A DNA stretch of 64,000 nucleotides. Origin: a virus. The position numbers and the translations under genes were made by a program. This document shows positions 29,645 through 38,890 of the stretch, piece after piece (the first letter of the stretch is position 1; each line of letters opens with the position of its first letter). A model generated the notes under the pieces. That model was not told the origin of the DNA. It made no database searches and saw only the letters and a list, made by a program, of their open reading frames with translations. Location of the stretch: IMG/VR virus record IMGVR_UViG_3300002143_000235, positions 124,001 to 188,000 of that record; one strand, given 5' to 3'.

Positions 29645-29715
29645 GGCAATATAGTTCAAGGGTAGAACGGTGGAATCATAACCCACTAATTTCAGTTCGA
29701 GTCTGAATATTGCTA
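29645..29715 (+). tRNA. tRNA with anticodon CAU (Met, or Ile2 if modified)
   Basis: 71 nt: acceptor GGCAATA/TATTGCT, D-arm GTTC/GAAC, anticodon arm GTGGA-ATCATAA-CCCAC (A-C at the loop), T-arm TTCAG-TTCGAGT-CTGAA, discriminator A. Lacks the initiator-type G-C run. Confidence 0.85.
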
Positions 29716-29797
29716 CTTTGACTTTTTAGTGAAACAGATTTCATATAACTGGTCTAAAGGAAGAAAAAATTAAATTAAAATTAATACCTGTGTATCA

Positions 29798-29935
29798 ATG
29801 TCAAAACAATTACCATTAAAGTTTAAATTCTTTGATGAATCTGGAAAACTTTTAGAATTTGTTAATACAAAAAATGTTGAAGTTGTTGCTATTACTACAC
29901 CACACAATTTATGTTTTTATCTTTTTTACAGATAA
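29798..29935 (+). CDS. possible small protein, 45 aa
   Basis: MSKQLPLKFKFFDESGKLLE and a hydrophobic, aromatic end (LCFYLFYR). It fills the 286-nt stretch between tRNA-Met and the next promoter, where no other gene is visible. Weak support. Confidence 0.4.
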   Translation: MSKQLPLKFKFFDESGKLLEFVNTKNVEVVAITTPHNLCFYLFYR

Positions 29936-29971
29936 AATTGCTAAAATATTTTTTTGTATCGTTTTTTTTAT

Positions 29972-29998
29972 TATATTTGTATTGTTCAATTAATAATT
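29972..29998 (+). promoter_or_regulatory. promoter TATATTTG with conserved TATTGTTCAATTAAT leader
   Basis: Same -7 box and leader as at 2865 and 5824, here before the 104-aa gene. Confidence 0.75.
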
Positions 29999-30001
29999 CA
30001 A

Positions 30002-30316
30002 ATGGAAAATCCTTTACAAGATATCATTCAGAGTATGTTTAAGAAATTAAATGATCCGAAAGTAACTACGGCTAAGCTAGCACAAATTATTATGATTGCA
30101 AGCGAATCACGGGAGGGATTACTTGAGGAACCTGAAAACTGTCCAGCAGAAAATATTTCGTGGGTAAATGAATCAATTATCGAATACACTAAAATAATTG
30201 TGCAAGCAAACCATAAAGCACAACGTATGTTGAATGGTGATTTGGTACCAGAATCGTGTGATGCTGAATTGGAAGAGGCACTTACTGAGATTTCACAACA
30301 GCTGATTTCAGCATAA
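30002..30316 (+). CDS. hypothetical protein, 104 aa
   Basis: Start at 30002, right after the conserved leader. All-helical, acidic protein with hydrophobic heptads (IIQSMFKKLNDPKVTTAKLA). First gene of a string reaching 31455. Not recognised. Confidence 0.65.
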   Translation: MENPLQDIIQSMFKKLNDPKVTTAKLAQIIMIASESREGLLEEPENCPAENISWVNESIIEYTKIIVQANHKAQRMLNGDLVPESCDAELEEALTEISQQLISA

Positions 30317-30326
30317 AAATATTTTT

Positions 30327-30722
30327 ATGAGCATAGTAGAACTAACTAGTAAAGGTAAAATTAAGATCAAACGCGGAATGTCTGACGATCTTAAAGCACA
30401 CATTCATCAATTGAATACACTCAAATCTGTAGATCCTGAATTGGGTACATGGTATGATGCAAAGAAATTTAAACCTGTGGCTAATGGTAGTTATCTTACC
30501 ATTCTGGAATCTGGTGCTCGTAATCGTGATTCTCAAAGTTGGGCTGGTATGGGTGATCCAGAAACAGCATCATATAACACAAACTACGATTCTTCACCAT
30601 TGAATAATTGGAGTGGACGTGGAACATTACGTGTAGCATTCTTTACAGCAATGCCTATTTTTGATAAAACTTGGGAAAAAGGTATTTTTAATGAATGTGG
30701 TAAATGGATTGATCCAGCTTAA
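30327..30722 (+). CDS. hypothetical protein, 131 aa
   Basis: Mixed alpha/beta protein with several Trp in the C-terminal half (DSQSWAGMGDPETASY, LNNWSGRGTLRVAFF). No known motif. Spaced 10 nt from the previous gene. Confidence 0.6.
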   Translation: MSIVELTSKGKIKIKRGMSDDLKAHIHQLNTLKSVDPELGTWYDAKKFKPVANGSYLTILESGARNRDSQSWAGMGDPETASYNTNYDSSPLNNWSGRGTLRVAFFTAMPIFDKTWEKGIFNECGKWIDPA

Positions 30723-30751
30723 ATAGAATTTATTTAATTAATAGAAAAAAT

Positions 30752-31126
30752 ATGTTTAGTAAATTATTTGGTAAGAAAAAACCAGTTGTAACACAACAAA
30801 CCGAAACAGTTGTTTTAGAAGAAACAATTCAAGAAGATGTAATTGAAGAAGTAGCCACACAAATCGAATCAGAAACACTAGTTGAACCGATTTATGATGA
30901 ACTTATGCACTATATTGCATTTTATAATACACCAAGTGGTGGAAAAGCAAAAGGTTATTGGCAAACATCTCAAGCAAAAGTTGATGAAGAAACAAATAGT
31001 TTTTTATTTAAAAATCAATTAGGATATACACGTTATCAGACAGCGAGTATTTCACATGCAAAAGTTGTCAAAATTGCTGAAGAATTAAATATCAATATCA
31101 GTGATGTATTAGCATCAGTGGGTTAA
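30752..31126 (+). CDS. hypothetical protein with acidic linker, 124 aa
   Basis: N-terminal basic patch (MFSKLFGKKKPV), an acidic/Thr/Val-rich linker (residues ~14-50), and a C-terminal domain with HYIAFYNTPSGGKAKGYWQT. The layout (membrane-surface patch, linker, domain) suggests a localised protein. Not recognised. Confidence 0.6.
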   Translation: MFSKLFGKKKPVVTQQTETVVLEETIQEDVIEEVATQIESETLVEPIYDELMHYIAFYNTPSGGKAKGYWQTSQAKVDEETNSFLFKNQLGYTRYQTASISHAKVVKIAEELNINISDVLASVG

Positions 31127-31152
31127 TTAAGACTTTTCATTGTTTAATTGAT

Positions 31153-31455
31153 ATGGAAAAAAGAAATCAATTTTTAGAAGCTGACGGTTTGTATTGGGAA
31201 TCTGATACACATGAATGGTTTCATGATAAAAGTACGACATCTTATGCACAAAAAAATCAATTTTGTGGAACTACTGAAATGAAAGATAGTTTAACAAATA
31301 TTTATTGTTTTATTGTAAGAGATAAGAATAATGGTGAATATAATTATGTCATTTTAGATTCAAAAAAAAATGAGGTTATATATGATTCCAAAAAATTAGA
31401 AGATTTAGCATTTTATATCGATAAATTAAAAATTGAAAAACGTTTCAATTTATAG
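31153..31455 (+). CDS. hypothetical protein, 100 aa
   Basis: Small alpha/beta protein (EADGLYWESDTHEWFHDKST; YCFIVRDKNNGEYNYVILD). No motif recognised. Last gene before the CCA enzyme promoter. Confidence 0.55.
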   Translation: MEKRNQFLEADGLYWESDTHEWFHDKSTTSYAQKNQFCGTTEMKDSLTNIYCFIVRDKNNGEYNYVILDSKKNEVIYDSKKLEDLAFYIDKLKIEKRFNL

Positions 31456-31477
31456 TGTTTAATTGAAATATTATACC

Positions 31478-31485
31478 TATATTTA
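31478..31485 (+). promoter_or_regulatory. -7 box TATATTTA, 4 nt from the ATG
   Basis: TATATTTA followed by CAGT and the ATG at 31490; expected transcript is almost leaderless. Confidence 0.5.
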
Positions 31486-31489
31486 CAGT

Positions 31490-32614
31490 ATGAAAATTCT
31501 ATCAAAAGAACAAGCATCGACAAAATTGAAAGGTATTTTACCTGTAGACATTCAGATTCTAGCAAACGCATTTCAGCTTGCTAGTTTTGATTTGTTCTTG
31601 GTTGGTGGTTGTATACGTGATGCATTTATGGACAAAGCACCAAAAGATTTCGATGTTTGTACAAATGCAATGCCTGAGCAAGTAATGGAAATTCTTAAAG
31701 CAAATGCAATTAACTTCCAACTTCAAGGTGAAGCATTTGGTGTTGTTGTTGCGAGAATGTCTGAGGATATAGAAATTGCCACATTTCGCACGGATATTTC
31801 AGGAGGAACTGGTAAAAATTCAGACGATAGTGTTGTATTAGGGGTTACTATTGAAGAAGACGTTGCACGACGTGATCTTACGATAAATGCACTCTTTATG
31901 AATTTGCAGACTGGTGAGATTATTGATCTTGTTGGTGGTATTGATGATTTAAATAATGGTATCGTTCGAACTGTTGGACATCCATCTGAACGTTTTGCAG
32001 AAGACAATCTTCGTAAATTACGTGCTGTTGTTAGAACTGTTAAAACAAATTTTCAATTTGAAGAAAATACTTTTAATTCTATTAAAAATGATCCATCTCT
32101 AAATGTGTCAAAAGAAAGAATCATTATAGAATTATTTAAAATAGATTTCAATTTTGATATTTTACATGATTTATTATTTTCAAGTAATTTAATTTTTGAA
32201 ATTTTACCTGATCTTGATATTACTAATGATACAAATAAACCGATTATATCATTGGATTCAATGTTTGCTATTATTCTTCAAAATGAAAATCTAAAGAATT
32301 TAAATAATAAATTAAACAATTTAAATTTTCCTTGCACATTATCTAATAATATTTGTTTTTTAATTAAATCTATGAAAACTGATTTAACTGAAATTAATCC
32401 CTTTCACTTTTCAAAGGATCGCAAAAAAACAAAATTAACAGTTGATGAATTAATTTTATTTTTTGATAATGATCAAAACATTATTGAATTAATAAATTTT
32501 AAAATAAAACCAGAATTGTCTCAAGAATTAATGGATCAAGGTTTTAAAGGAAAAGATTTAGGTTTGGCTATTGAATTATTTTGTTTTGAGAATCGCACAA
32601 ATATTTTGAAATAA
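31490..32614 (+). CDS. CCA-adding tRNA nucleotidyltransferase, 374 aa
   Basis: Class II nucleotidyltransferase: GG motif LVGGCIRDAFMDKAPKDFDV (Asp-x-Asp catalytic pair with DFDV), IATFRTDI, VARRDLTINALFMN and ERFAEDNLRKLRAV follow in the usual order. The C-terminal half is helical and more divergent. The enzyme adds CCA to tRNA 3' ends. All intact tRNAs in the window lack an encoded CCA, so this gene makes the phage array self-sufficient, and it could repair tRNAs damaged by host nucleases. Start at 31490 follows the promoter; 31463 would lie upstream of it. Confidence 0.9.
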   Translation: MKILSKEQASTKLKGILPVDIQILANAFQLASFDLFLVGGCIRDAFMDKAPKDFDVCTNAMPEQVMEILKANAINFQLQGEAFGVVVARMSEDIEIATFRTDISGGTGKNSDDSVVLGVTIEEDVARRDLTINALFMNLQTGEIIDLVGGIDDLNNGIVRTVGHPSERFAEDNLRKLRAVVRTVKTNFQFEENTFNSIKNDPSLNVSKERIIIELFKIDFNFDILHDLLFSSNLIFEILPDLDITNDTNKPIISLDSMFAIILQNENLKNLNNKLNNLNFPCTLSNNICFLIKSMKTDLTEINPFHFSKDRKKTKLTVDELILFFDNDQNIIELINFKIKPELSQELMDQGFKGKDLGLAIELFCFENRTNILK

Positions 32615-32618
32615 TAGA

Positions 32619-32693
32619 ATGAAGATTGATTTTATTTTTATGAATGAAATTCTCCTAGAAGAAGAGAAATTTAAAATTACAGGATCAAATTAA
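32619..32693 (+). CDS. possible 24-aa peptide
   Basis: MKIDFIFMNEILLEEEKFKI, four bases after the CCA enzyme stop. Too short to be sure; could be chance. Confidence 0.25.
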   Translation: MKIDFIFMNEILLEEEKFKITGSN

Positions 32694-32724
32694 CGACCTT
32701 GTAAAAAACCAGAAAAAAATAATT

Positions 32725-33360
32725 ATGGGTTGGTGGTCAGAAGACATTATGGGTGGAGATACTCCGCTTGATTTTGAAGCAAATATCTACAGCATTTGTG
32801 GCGCACAAATGTTCTACGAGAATAACAAGATCTTACTTTCTCATCTTGAAATTTCAGGAAATATGCCTGCGATTGTTGAAATGATTGAACGTGAAGATGA
32901 TCCAATTGGATGGCAAGTATTAGCTGTGCTTGGTATGGAATGTGGTGTTATTTTCAGTGATGCCATCACTGAAAAGATGCTCCAGGCGTGTGACGAAGAC
33001 GAATGGGCGCAGGAAAACGATATTCGTAAAACACGTATTAATGAGTTAAAGAACGCTATTACCAATTATACAGGTGAATTAGTGGTCATAAATTCTAAAG
33101 GACTGTTTGACACAATGTTTGGTAATTCGACACAACCATTTGTAATTCCAAGCTTCAATCCACAGACTGAGGAAGAGATCCAGAAACTGAATGACTTCCA
33201 GCATTTGGGACCATTTCATCCTTATACTTGTGATCGTGGAGCTGTTGAATGCGAAGTTAATAATATACCGAGAGATTATTCAAAGGATGGTATTTTGATT
33301 GCTACAACTGATGGTTGGATTTGTCCTTGCGGTAAATACAAACAACCGTATCGGGACTGA
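32725..33360 (+). CDS. DUF4259-like N-terminus plus zinc-ribbon-like C-terminus, 211 aa
   Basis: The N-terminus MGWWSEDIMGGDTPLDFEAN matches a widespread short protein type (start MGxW, GxDxxLDxxxxx, as in DUF4259-like proteins). The C-terminus has a possible zinc site: HPYTCDRG, VECEVNN and WICPCGKY. A ~70-residue helical domain lies between. Function unknown. It precedes the large tail fibre gene but has a different promoter context. Confidence 0.6.
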   Translation: MGWWSEDIMGGDTPLDFEANIYSICGAQMFYENNKILLSHLEISGNMPAIVEMIEREDDPIGWQVLAVLGMECGVIFSDAITEKMLQACDEDEWAQENDIRKTRINELKNAITNYTGELVVINSKGLFDTMFGNSTQPFVIPSFNPQTEEEIQKLNDFQHLGPFHPYTCDRGAVECEVNNIPRDYSKDGILIATTDGWICPCGKYKQPYRD

Positions 33361-33367
33361 TCGGATG

Positions 33368-33375
33368 ATATATAT
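33368..33375 (+). promoter_or_regulatory. candidate late promoter motif ATATATAT
   Basis: GATATATAT 21 nt before the GTG start of the 992-aa virion gene; weaker match to the late motif. Confidence 0.4.
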
Positions 33376-33396
33376 GGTAAAGGATCTGATTATCCC

Positions 33397-36375
33397 GTGC
33401 CATTTGACAAATCAATACGTTTATTAAATTTCTGTGTAGAAGAGTCTAATAGACTGAAACTATACACATCATTACCACATGATTATGTCGTAGGTGATAC
33501 TGTTTTTATTAATGGTGGTTATTATGATAATAGTAAAAACTTAGTCAATGTATCATCTTTTGCAGGTGGAACTGCATATAATCCATTCTCTAACCAATTA
33601 AAAGGTTATGAAGTTTTAGCTATAAACTATTCAGATAATAGTGTTGTACTTGATATTATTGTTGATGTCAACAATTTAATTTATCCATACGGTGTTGAAA
33701 ATAATCCATACGGTGATCCACAAAATCTTATAGATTTAGCTTATAACACATTTGATAATGATGATTTATACAAACACGTTTATATAAGTCGTGCACTATT
33801 TTCTACTGGTTCATTTCGCCAAGGTATCATCAATAATGGTGTATTTGGAAATGATCATAACACTGTAAGAATCAATCGTCAAATTTCATCAACAAACACT
33901 CAATGTGTTGTTAATCATATTGCATCAAAAAATGTATTAATGTCAAGTGGTGTTATACATTCTAAAACTGATAGTGATGTTGCTCCATGTCTCGCTATAA
34001 AAGTTGTAGAAGATGCTACAGTTGGAAGTCCAAACCCTTTTTATCTTGATCTTGTAGGATTTGATGCCAATAACAATGGATTTGGATTTAATATGTTCGA
34101 CCGTTTTACAGTTACAGATAATGCTAATATTGATAATGGTGTATTGGATAATCCAATACTTAATGGTATTGATATTACATTACCAACATTTACTGGTGGA
34201 TATATTGGATCGGATGGACCAATTTATGGATTGACTCTTAACGATAATATAAGTATGGATGGTGTTACACTTAGATCATCAACTATGATTAGTACTCATG
34301 TTGAAATAGCAAATGCACAAATTGATACATCTATTTCTCTTCGTGGAATTTCATTTGCTTATACTGCAAATGAATCAGAATTTATTTTAAATGTTAATTA
34401 TGAAACTGTTGCTAACAAGAAATGGGATATTAATACATTTTACTATATTCAAGGTTTTCGTTTTTTAGATAATAATACATACTTTCCATTTAATCAAGCT
34501 GAGATGTGGGCTAAATTAACGGATGTTTCATACACTTTTGGTGATATAACAAGTGCAACAATGACATTTGATACAGATATTGAGTATATTATTGATTGGG
34601 CAGTAATGATGAGTACTTATGCTGCAAATGATATTGATTGTTCAGATGTAATTCTTTATCCACGTTTAACTATTACACCTAAACATATCATACCTAATAC
34701 TTATATAAATCAATCAACTTTACGAACATTATATGATAATACACTTGGTACTATGTTTGTTTCAAATACAAATATTTCAGGTATACATATTGGTACAATG
34801 TTTGATGGTTATTGTACTCTTAACGGAACTCATGCTGGTTTAAGTACACGTCTTGCTAAATTTATACAAGTACATGATGCTATTACTGAATCAGCAACAG
34901 CATTAGATGGTCAATATGTGACAATTGAATATAAGACACCAATAAAAGCTAATTTTATTAATTCTGAAATTAGAGAAGGTTGGATTTATGATTCATTTAT
35001 TCGTGATACACATGTATATGGTAGTACAAATAGTGTTTATTTGAATAATTTAAAATTACAAGATGGTTCTAAAGTAGATTCTGGAGTGTTTTGGAATGAT
35101 GCTCAAGTTAATTTTACTGGTACAGATATTGGTGGATTATCAGGATTTGATCTTATTGAAACTGCGTATCTTGGTGATCGAAAAACACCATGGATTACAG
35201 GACTTGCTGGTATTGCTCCACTTAATTCAACACAAGGTGCAACTAATATTAATAAAATTGAAGGAAATAGAGCTGCAGGATATTACACGTCACAAGCACA
35301 AACAACTTTACAAACATTATTTCCAGTTAATAATAATACAATAAACTATGAAGTCCCAACACTTTACAATGTTATTACATCTATAAATACTTCTAAACAA
35401 ATTGCTATTCTTGATTATAAGACAATGACATATAATGGTGTCATTTGGCAGTCGGGTATTGTTAAACCACGTATTATGTATGGAAGTGTTATTGCTTTAA
35501 ATTTTACACTTCAACTAGCGCTTCAAAGAAAATTTGCTAATACGCTTGCTGGAATTTATACGTTACCAGGAGTTGATCCAAGTATTGCAACAACATCACA
35601 GATTACACGTGTGGATGATAATTTCTTAGTAACACAAAACCTCTACGGATATCCAACAGAAGCTCGTACACAGCGTGAAATGACTATCTATGTCAAAGAT
35701 TTGATTTCTCCTATGTCAAATGCTGTACCAGATCCAGTAAACAATAATCCAAATGTATTATTTTTTGCTAAAGTAACACCAAATGTTGGACCAAGTTATG
35801 ATAATATTTTAACAGGTTCAACAACTGCTATTGCTAATGGTATTAACAAATTAAAATTTAGACATAATGGTGTATTTGCAGCAACTGTTGGAAATGCAAC
35901 AGATGTACCAGCATGTTTTATTGAAATTGAGCGTATAATTATAACAGAAAAAGATTTATTAGATGTTATCACTAATAGAAATATTGTTATATCAAATTAT
36001 TGTGTCCCATCACCAACAGCTGTTGGTGATACACGTTATTCATTTGATACAACTGTTGCACTTAATACTTATCCAACTGATTTTGTAATTAAAGATAATG
36101 CTGATGTTGATGTTACAATTAATATGGATTCGACAAAAAAGATTGATGTTATAATTGAATACTGGGTTACATGGTATTATAAATCTGCAACATATGCTGT
36201 TACTAATTTAGGTAACTCTAATCTTCTTACAGGTCATAGTGGTGGTGTTAGAACAAAACATACTCTTAATCTTGCATTTGAATCGAATAATGAAACATAC
36301 TATTTGATTACAGCAACAGGTAACAACCGAATTACATCAAGCGCTGGTGATCCATTAGTTTATGAATTACCGTGA
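33397..36375 (+). CDS. large tail fibre or adhesin-like virion protein, 992 aa, GTG start
   Basis: Very long beta-rich protein with many short Asn/Gly/Asp-turn strands (GVIHSKTDSDVAPCLAIKV, IDNGVLDNPILNGIDITLP, VTLRSSTMISTHVEIANAQI), the pattern of a right-handed beta-helix or multi-domain fibre. Start GTG at 33397; no ATG upstream in frame. Composition and the adjacent 211-aa gene suggest the distal tail, where it may bind the host surface. No enzymatic or known receptor-binding motif is recognised. Some stretches have slightly repeated signatures, for example ISG-type loops at residues ~440-500. Confidence 0.6.
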   Translation: MPFDKSIRLLNFCVEESNRLKLYTSLPHDYVVGDTVFINGGYYDNSKNLVNVSSFAGGTAYNPFSNQLKGYEVLAINYSDNSVVLDIIVDVNNLIYPYGVENNPYGDPQNLIDLAYNTFDNDDLYKHVYISRALFSTGSFRQGIINNGVFGNDHNTVRINRQISSTNTQCVVNHIASKNVLMSSGVIHSKTDSDVAPCLAIKVVEDATVGSPNPFYLDLVGFDANNNGFGFNMFDRFTVTDNANIDNGVLDNPILNGIDITLPTFTGGYIGSDGPIYGLTLNDNISMDGVTLRSSTMISTHVEIANAQIDTSISLRGISFAYTANESEFILNVNYETVANKKWDINTFYYIQGFRFLDNNTYFPFNQAEMWAKLTDVSYTFGDITSATMTFDTDIEYIIDWAVMMSTYAANDIDCSDVILYPRLTITPKHIIPNTYINQSTLRTLYDNTLGTMFVSNTNISGIHIGTMFDGYCTLNGTHAGLSTRLAKFIQVHDAITESATALDGQYVTIEYKTPIKANFINSEIREGWIYDSFIRDTHVYGSTNSVYLNNLKLQDGSKVDSGVFWNDAQVNFTGTDIGGLSGFDLIETAYLGDRKTPWITGLAGIAPLNSTQGATNINKIEGNRAAGYYTSQAQTTLQTLFPVNNNTINYEVPTLYNVITSINTSKQIAILDYKTMTYNGVIWQSGIVKPRIMYGSVIALNFTLQLALQRKFANTLAGIYTLPGVDPSIATTSQITRVDDNFLVTQNLYGYPTEARTQREMTIYVKDLISPMSNAVPDPVNNNPNVLFFAKVTPNVGPSYDNILTGSTTAIANGINKLKFRHNGVFAATVGNATDVPACFIEIERIIITEKDLLDVITNRNIVISNYCVPSPTAVGDTRYSFDTTVALNTYPTDFVIKDNADVDVTINMDSTKKIDVIIEYWVTWYYKSATYAVTNLGNSNLLTGHSGGVRTKHTLNLAFESNNETYYLITATGNNRITSSAGDPLVYELP

Positions 36376-36377
36376 TG

Positions 36378-36386
36378 AATATATAA
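36378..36386 (+). promoter_or_regulatory. candidate late promoter motif AATATATAA
   Basis: AATATATAA two bases after the 992-aa gene, 23 nt before the next virion gene. Confidence 0.55.
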
Positions 36387-36409
36387 AATAACAACGAGAA
36401 TTTATAAAA

Positions 36410-37045
36410 ATGGATTTAGCTATTCACGCTTTACCGGCTGGAGCTGGTAACCTTTTATCAACAGACAGAATACCATATGACAGAGATCTTGGTGGTGGTA
36501 ACTGGAATTCTGAATACCATACAGGTACTGAAATTATTAATGCTATAACTGGACTTGCAACAGCAACGTTTACAAATATTAATACATCAATTAATAATGC
36601 AATTACAACAGCTGTAAGTACAGTTGACTCTAATTTACATATTTTAGCACGTGATACATTTGTATCAGCTTCACATAGTTCAGGTGTATCAATTTTTTTT
36701 GATAGTAATACAGATATTAATACGTTTGTACAAGCTAATAGAATTTATACATTAAAAGTTCGCATTTATGCTTATAAAGCTTTAGGTGCTTGTGCTGTAC
36801 GTGCGCAAGAATACAATATTACAATTAGTACTGATTCAGCTCTACCATCGCCTTTTATACAAATTCTTGGTGGTGGTGGTTCAACAGACTTTTTATTTGA
36901 TCATAACAATACAGCTGGTAGTGATATAATTTTAAATCCTTCCGGATTTTCAATAACTAGTGGAGGTAAATTACGCTGTAGTGTTTCACATAATATTGTA
37001 GGTGAAATTGTAACATTTTTAGGACATTTTCAAATTATTCTTTAA
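36410..37045 (+). CDS. small tail fibre-like virion protein, 211 aa
   Basis: Begins with a Gly/Ala-rich segment (HALPAGAGNLLSTDRIPYD) typical of fibre or appendage N-termini, then a short coiled-coil-like stretch (TNINTSINNAITTAVSTVDS), then a beta-sandwich-like C-terminal half ending in VTFLGHFQIIL. That order (attachment, trimer stem, head) fits a short fibre or receptor-binding protein. Its stop overlaps the convergent minus-strand gene by four bases (TTAA). Confidence 0.5.
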   Translation: MDLAIHALPAGAGNLLSTDRIPYDRDLGGGNWNSEYHTGTEIINAITGLATATFTNINTSINNAITTAVSTVDSNLHILARDTFVSASHSSGVSIFFDSNTDINTFVQANRIYTLKVRIYAYKALGACAVRAQEYNITISTDSALPSPFIQILGGGGSTDFLFDHNNTAGSDIILNPSGFSITSGGKLRCSVSHNIVGEIVTFLGHFQIIL

Positions 37046-37554
37046 AGTTGAATATGATTAAATGCTGGTTCATCTAATATTTTTTCAAGTAATTCTTTAA
37101 CAGACATTTTTTTCTCGTCTATAATTATTGGAACTTCTTCATTGGTTAATTTACCATTTAAAAGATCCGTATATCCAGAATATTTTTTTGACATGCGTTC
37201 AACAAATGCCATGATACGTTTAGTCATGTGTGGAATTGGTGCATAAAATAATATATCATCCTTTGAGCCAATTGCTATAATACGCTCAATATTTACCATC
37301 ACATGATCTGGACAAATAGTACATATAAAATGTATACAAGTTCTATATAATTTAGTTTTCTGTATAGTATATGAATTGCTAATATGCATAAAAATTCTGA
37401 AGAATGCGTACGGATCTTCATCTATAGCAAGAGACATCAAATCAAATGCAGTACCTACTACATTTTCATTCTTAATCATTATTACATCATCATTTTGCAT
37501 GTACCAATCAAGGAATATGTAATTCCATTTTAGCGTCTTATGTCCAGTGTCCAT
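37042..37554 (-). CDS. hypothetical protein downstream of primase, 170 aa
   Basis: Helical protein with no clear motif (NVVGTAFDLMSLAIDEDPYA; HMTKRIMAFVERMSKKYSG). Overlaps the primase end by 25 nt on the same strand, so it is co-translated with primase and may act in replication. Not recognised. Confidence 0.6.
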   Translation of the reverse strand: MDTGHKTLKWNYIFLDWYMQNDDVIMIKNENVVGTAFDLMSLAIDEDPYAFFRIFMHISNSYTIQKTKLYRTCIHFICTICPDHVMVNIERIIAIGSKDDILFYAPIPHMTKRIMAFVERMSKKYSGYTDLLNGKLTNEEVPIIIDEKKMSVKELLEKILDEPAFNHIQL

Positions 37555-38744
37555 TCGTAATTGTGTAAGTTTTTTTCAGGTTCTTTCTTCTTATATGAAG
37601 TTTTTTTAGAATAGTTTATATAGAGTGTATCTGCGCGTTCTTTACTAAAAAATGGTATGAGTGTTTTCCAATGACATGGTAAAACTTGCATTAGTTTATT
37701 AAGATCTTTCACATTATTGTTAAACCATAATTTGTATTTATGGGGGTCAAAATTTCCTTTAATAATGTGTTGTAAATATTTTTCCCAGAGAAATACTTTA
37801 TAACCTTTTTTCAACCACTCATCAGCTTTACGTTTTCCGACTTCATCATTATCAAAGAAAAAACGAATATCCAAATCATTCTGTGTGAAAATTCCGTAAT
37901 CAGTATTCAGACCTACCGCTCCAACACTATTTGGCATAAATACAGAATCGGTGTATCCTTCAAAAAGTGTTATAGGGGCTTCAAAATCAATATTCAATAC
38001 ATTGTAGAGATAACTAAGTTTGTTGTAGGAAACACTTTCTACAGGATCTAATTCTTCTTCATATACAGCTTCATATAAATCTTTGAATGACCAAACACGG
38101 AATCGTCTATCTATGCCAGTTTTAAGGTTACGTTCCTGCATACCTAATATTTTATCATCTTTTTTATTTAAAAAAACAACATAAGGTTCACTAAATTTAC
38201 CTCTAACTTTTAGTCCTTCATAAAAGTGTGTTTGAATAATATCTTTTGGCATTCCACGATCAAGTAAATATTGATAAACTTTTGAACCGAATCGAACTGG
38301 TGTAAAATTCTTAATCGTTCCGTTTGGTGAGTCCATCCATTCTTTAAGATCTTTCATTTCAATAAGCTTATCAAAATTACTGATAAACCATGCATCGTCT
38401 TTTTCCTGGTAGAAGTGAAACTGAGTATCAATGTAATCAATGATTTTCTTTTTCATTGACGGATCGAGGCGAATACCATAGTTCTTACAGAGACCAGTAA
38501 ACGTCGATCGGCAATCCTCATTATGACATTTGTAGTAAAGACTACTCAAGTAAAGATCACCACGTTTCTTAGACATGTCCTTTGCACTGTCTCCACAGAT
38601 TGGACAAGCAAAAGAAATTTTCTCAGCTTTTTTTGTATTAATGACACGCTTCTTTGGATGCGTATGTGCTTGATCCAGAATGACCTGAATATTGCTTATG
38701 ATAAATTCTCTGTCAATTACACTCATACTCTTTATACATTTCAA
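37530..38744 (-). CDS. DNA primase (zinc finger + TOPRIM), 404 aa
   Basis: N-terminal zinc finger: CPICGDS and, ~28 residues on, KCHNEDC. Central RNA-polymerase-type part contains VRFGSKVYQYLLDRGMPKD and VVFLNKKDDKILGMQERNL. The TOPRIM motifs are ITLFEGYTDSVFM (catalytic Glu) and DIRFFFDNDEVGKRK (Asp-x-Asp). This is the layout of DnaG-type and T4 gp61-type primases that lay down RNA primers for the lagging strand. A start six codons later (38726, MSVIDREF) is equally possible. No helicase gene is adjacent. Confidence 0.85.
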   Translation of the reverse strand: MKCIKSMSVIDREFIISNIQVILDQAHTHPKKRVINTKKAEKISFACPICGDSAKDMSKKRGDLYLSSLYYKCHNEDCRSTFTGLCKNYGIRLDPSMKKKIIDYIDTQFHFYQEKDDAWFISNFDKLIEMKDLKEWMDSPNGTIKNFTPVRFGSKVYQYLLDRGMPKDIIQTHFYEGLKVRGKFSEPYVVFLNKKDDKILGMQERNLKTGIDRRFRVWSFKDLYEAVYEEELDPVESVSYNKLSYLYNVLNIDFEAPITLFEGYTDSVFMPNSVGAVGLNTDYGIFTQNDLDIRFFFDNDEVGKRKADEWLKKGYKVFLWEKYLQHIIKGNFDPHKYKLWFNNNVKDLNKLMQVLPCHWKTLIPFFSKERADTLYINYSKKTSYKKKEPEKNLHNYEWTLDIRR

Positions 38745-38834
38745 GAAAAAAATTGTTTAGTGACGGGAACCTTTTCACAAATACTTGTTTATTATAGTAG
38801 AGCTTAACAATAACTGATATAAGAGACCGGGTTT

Positions 38835-38843
38835 AATATATAA
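38835..38843 (+). promoter_or_regulatory. candidate late promoter motif AATATATAA
   Basis: AATATATAA 47 nt before the sigma gene, leaving room for a leader; suggests autoregulation of late transcription. Confidence 0.55.
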
Positions 38844-38890
38844 TCTTGTATCAGCATTAAAGGCAATTTAAAAAAGGATTTAAAAAATTT

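Noticed and set aside
26216-29715. Suppressor tRNA that could explain the in-frame TGA and TAA
   Set aside because: No tRNA has a CUA, UUA or UCA anticodon. The UAG anticodon at 27758 reads the sense codon CUA, and the odd loop at 26422 centres on CAG.
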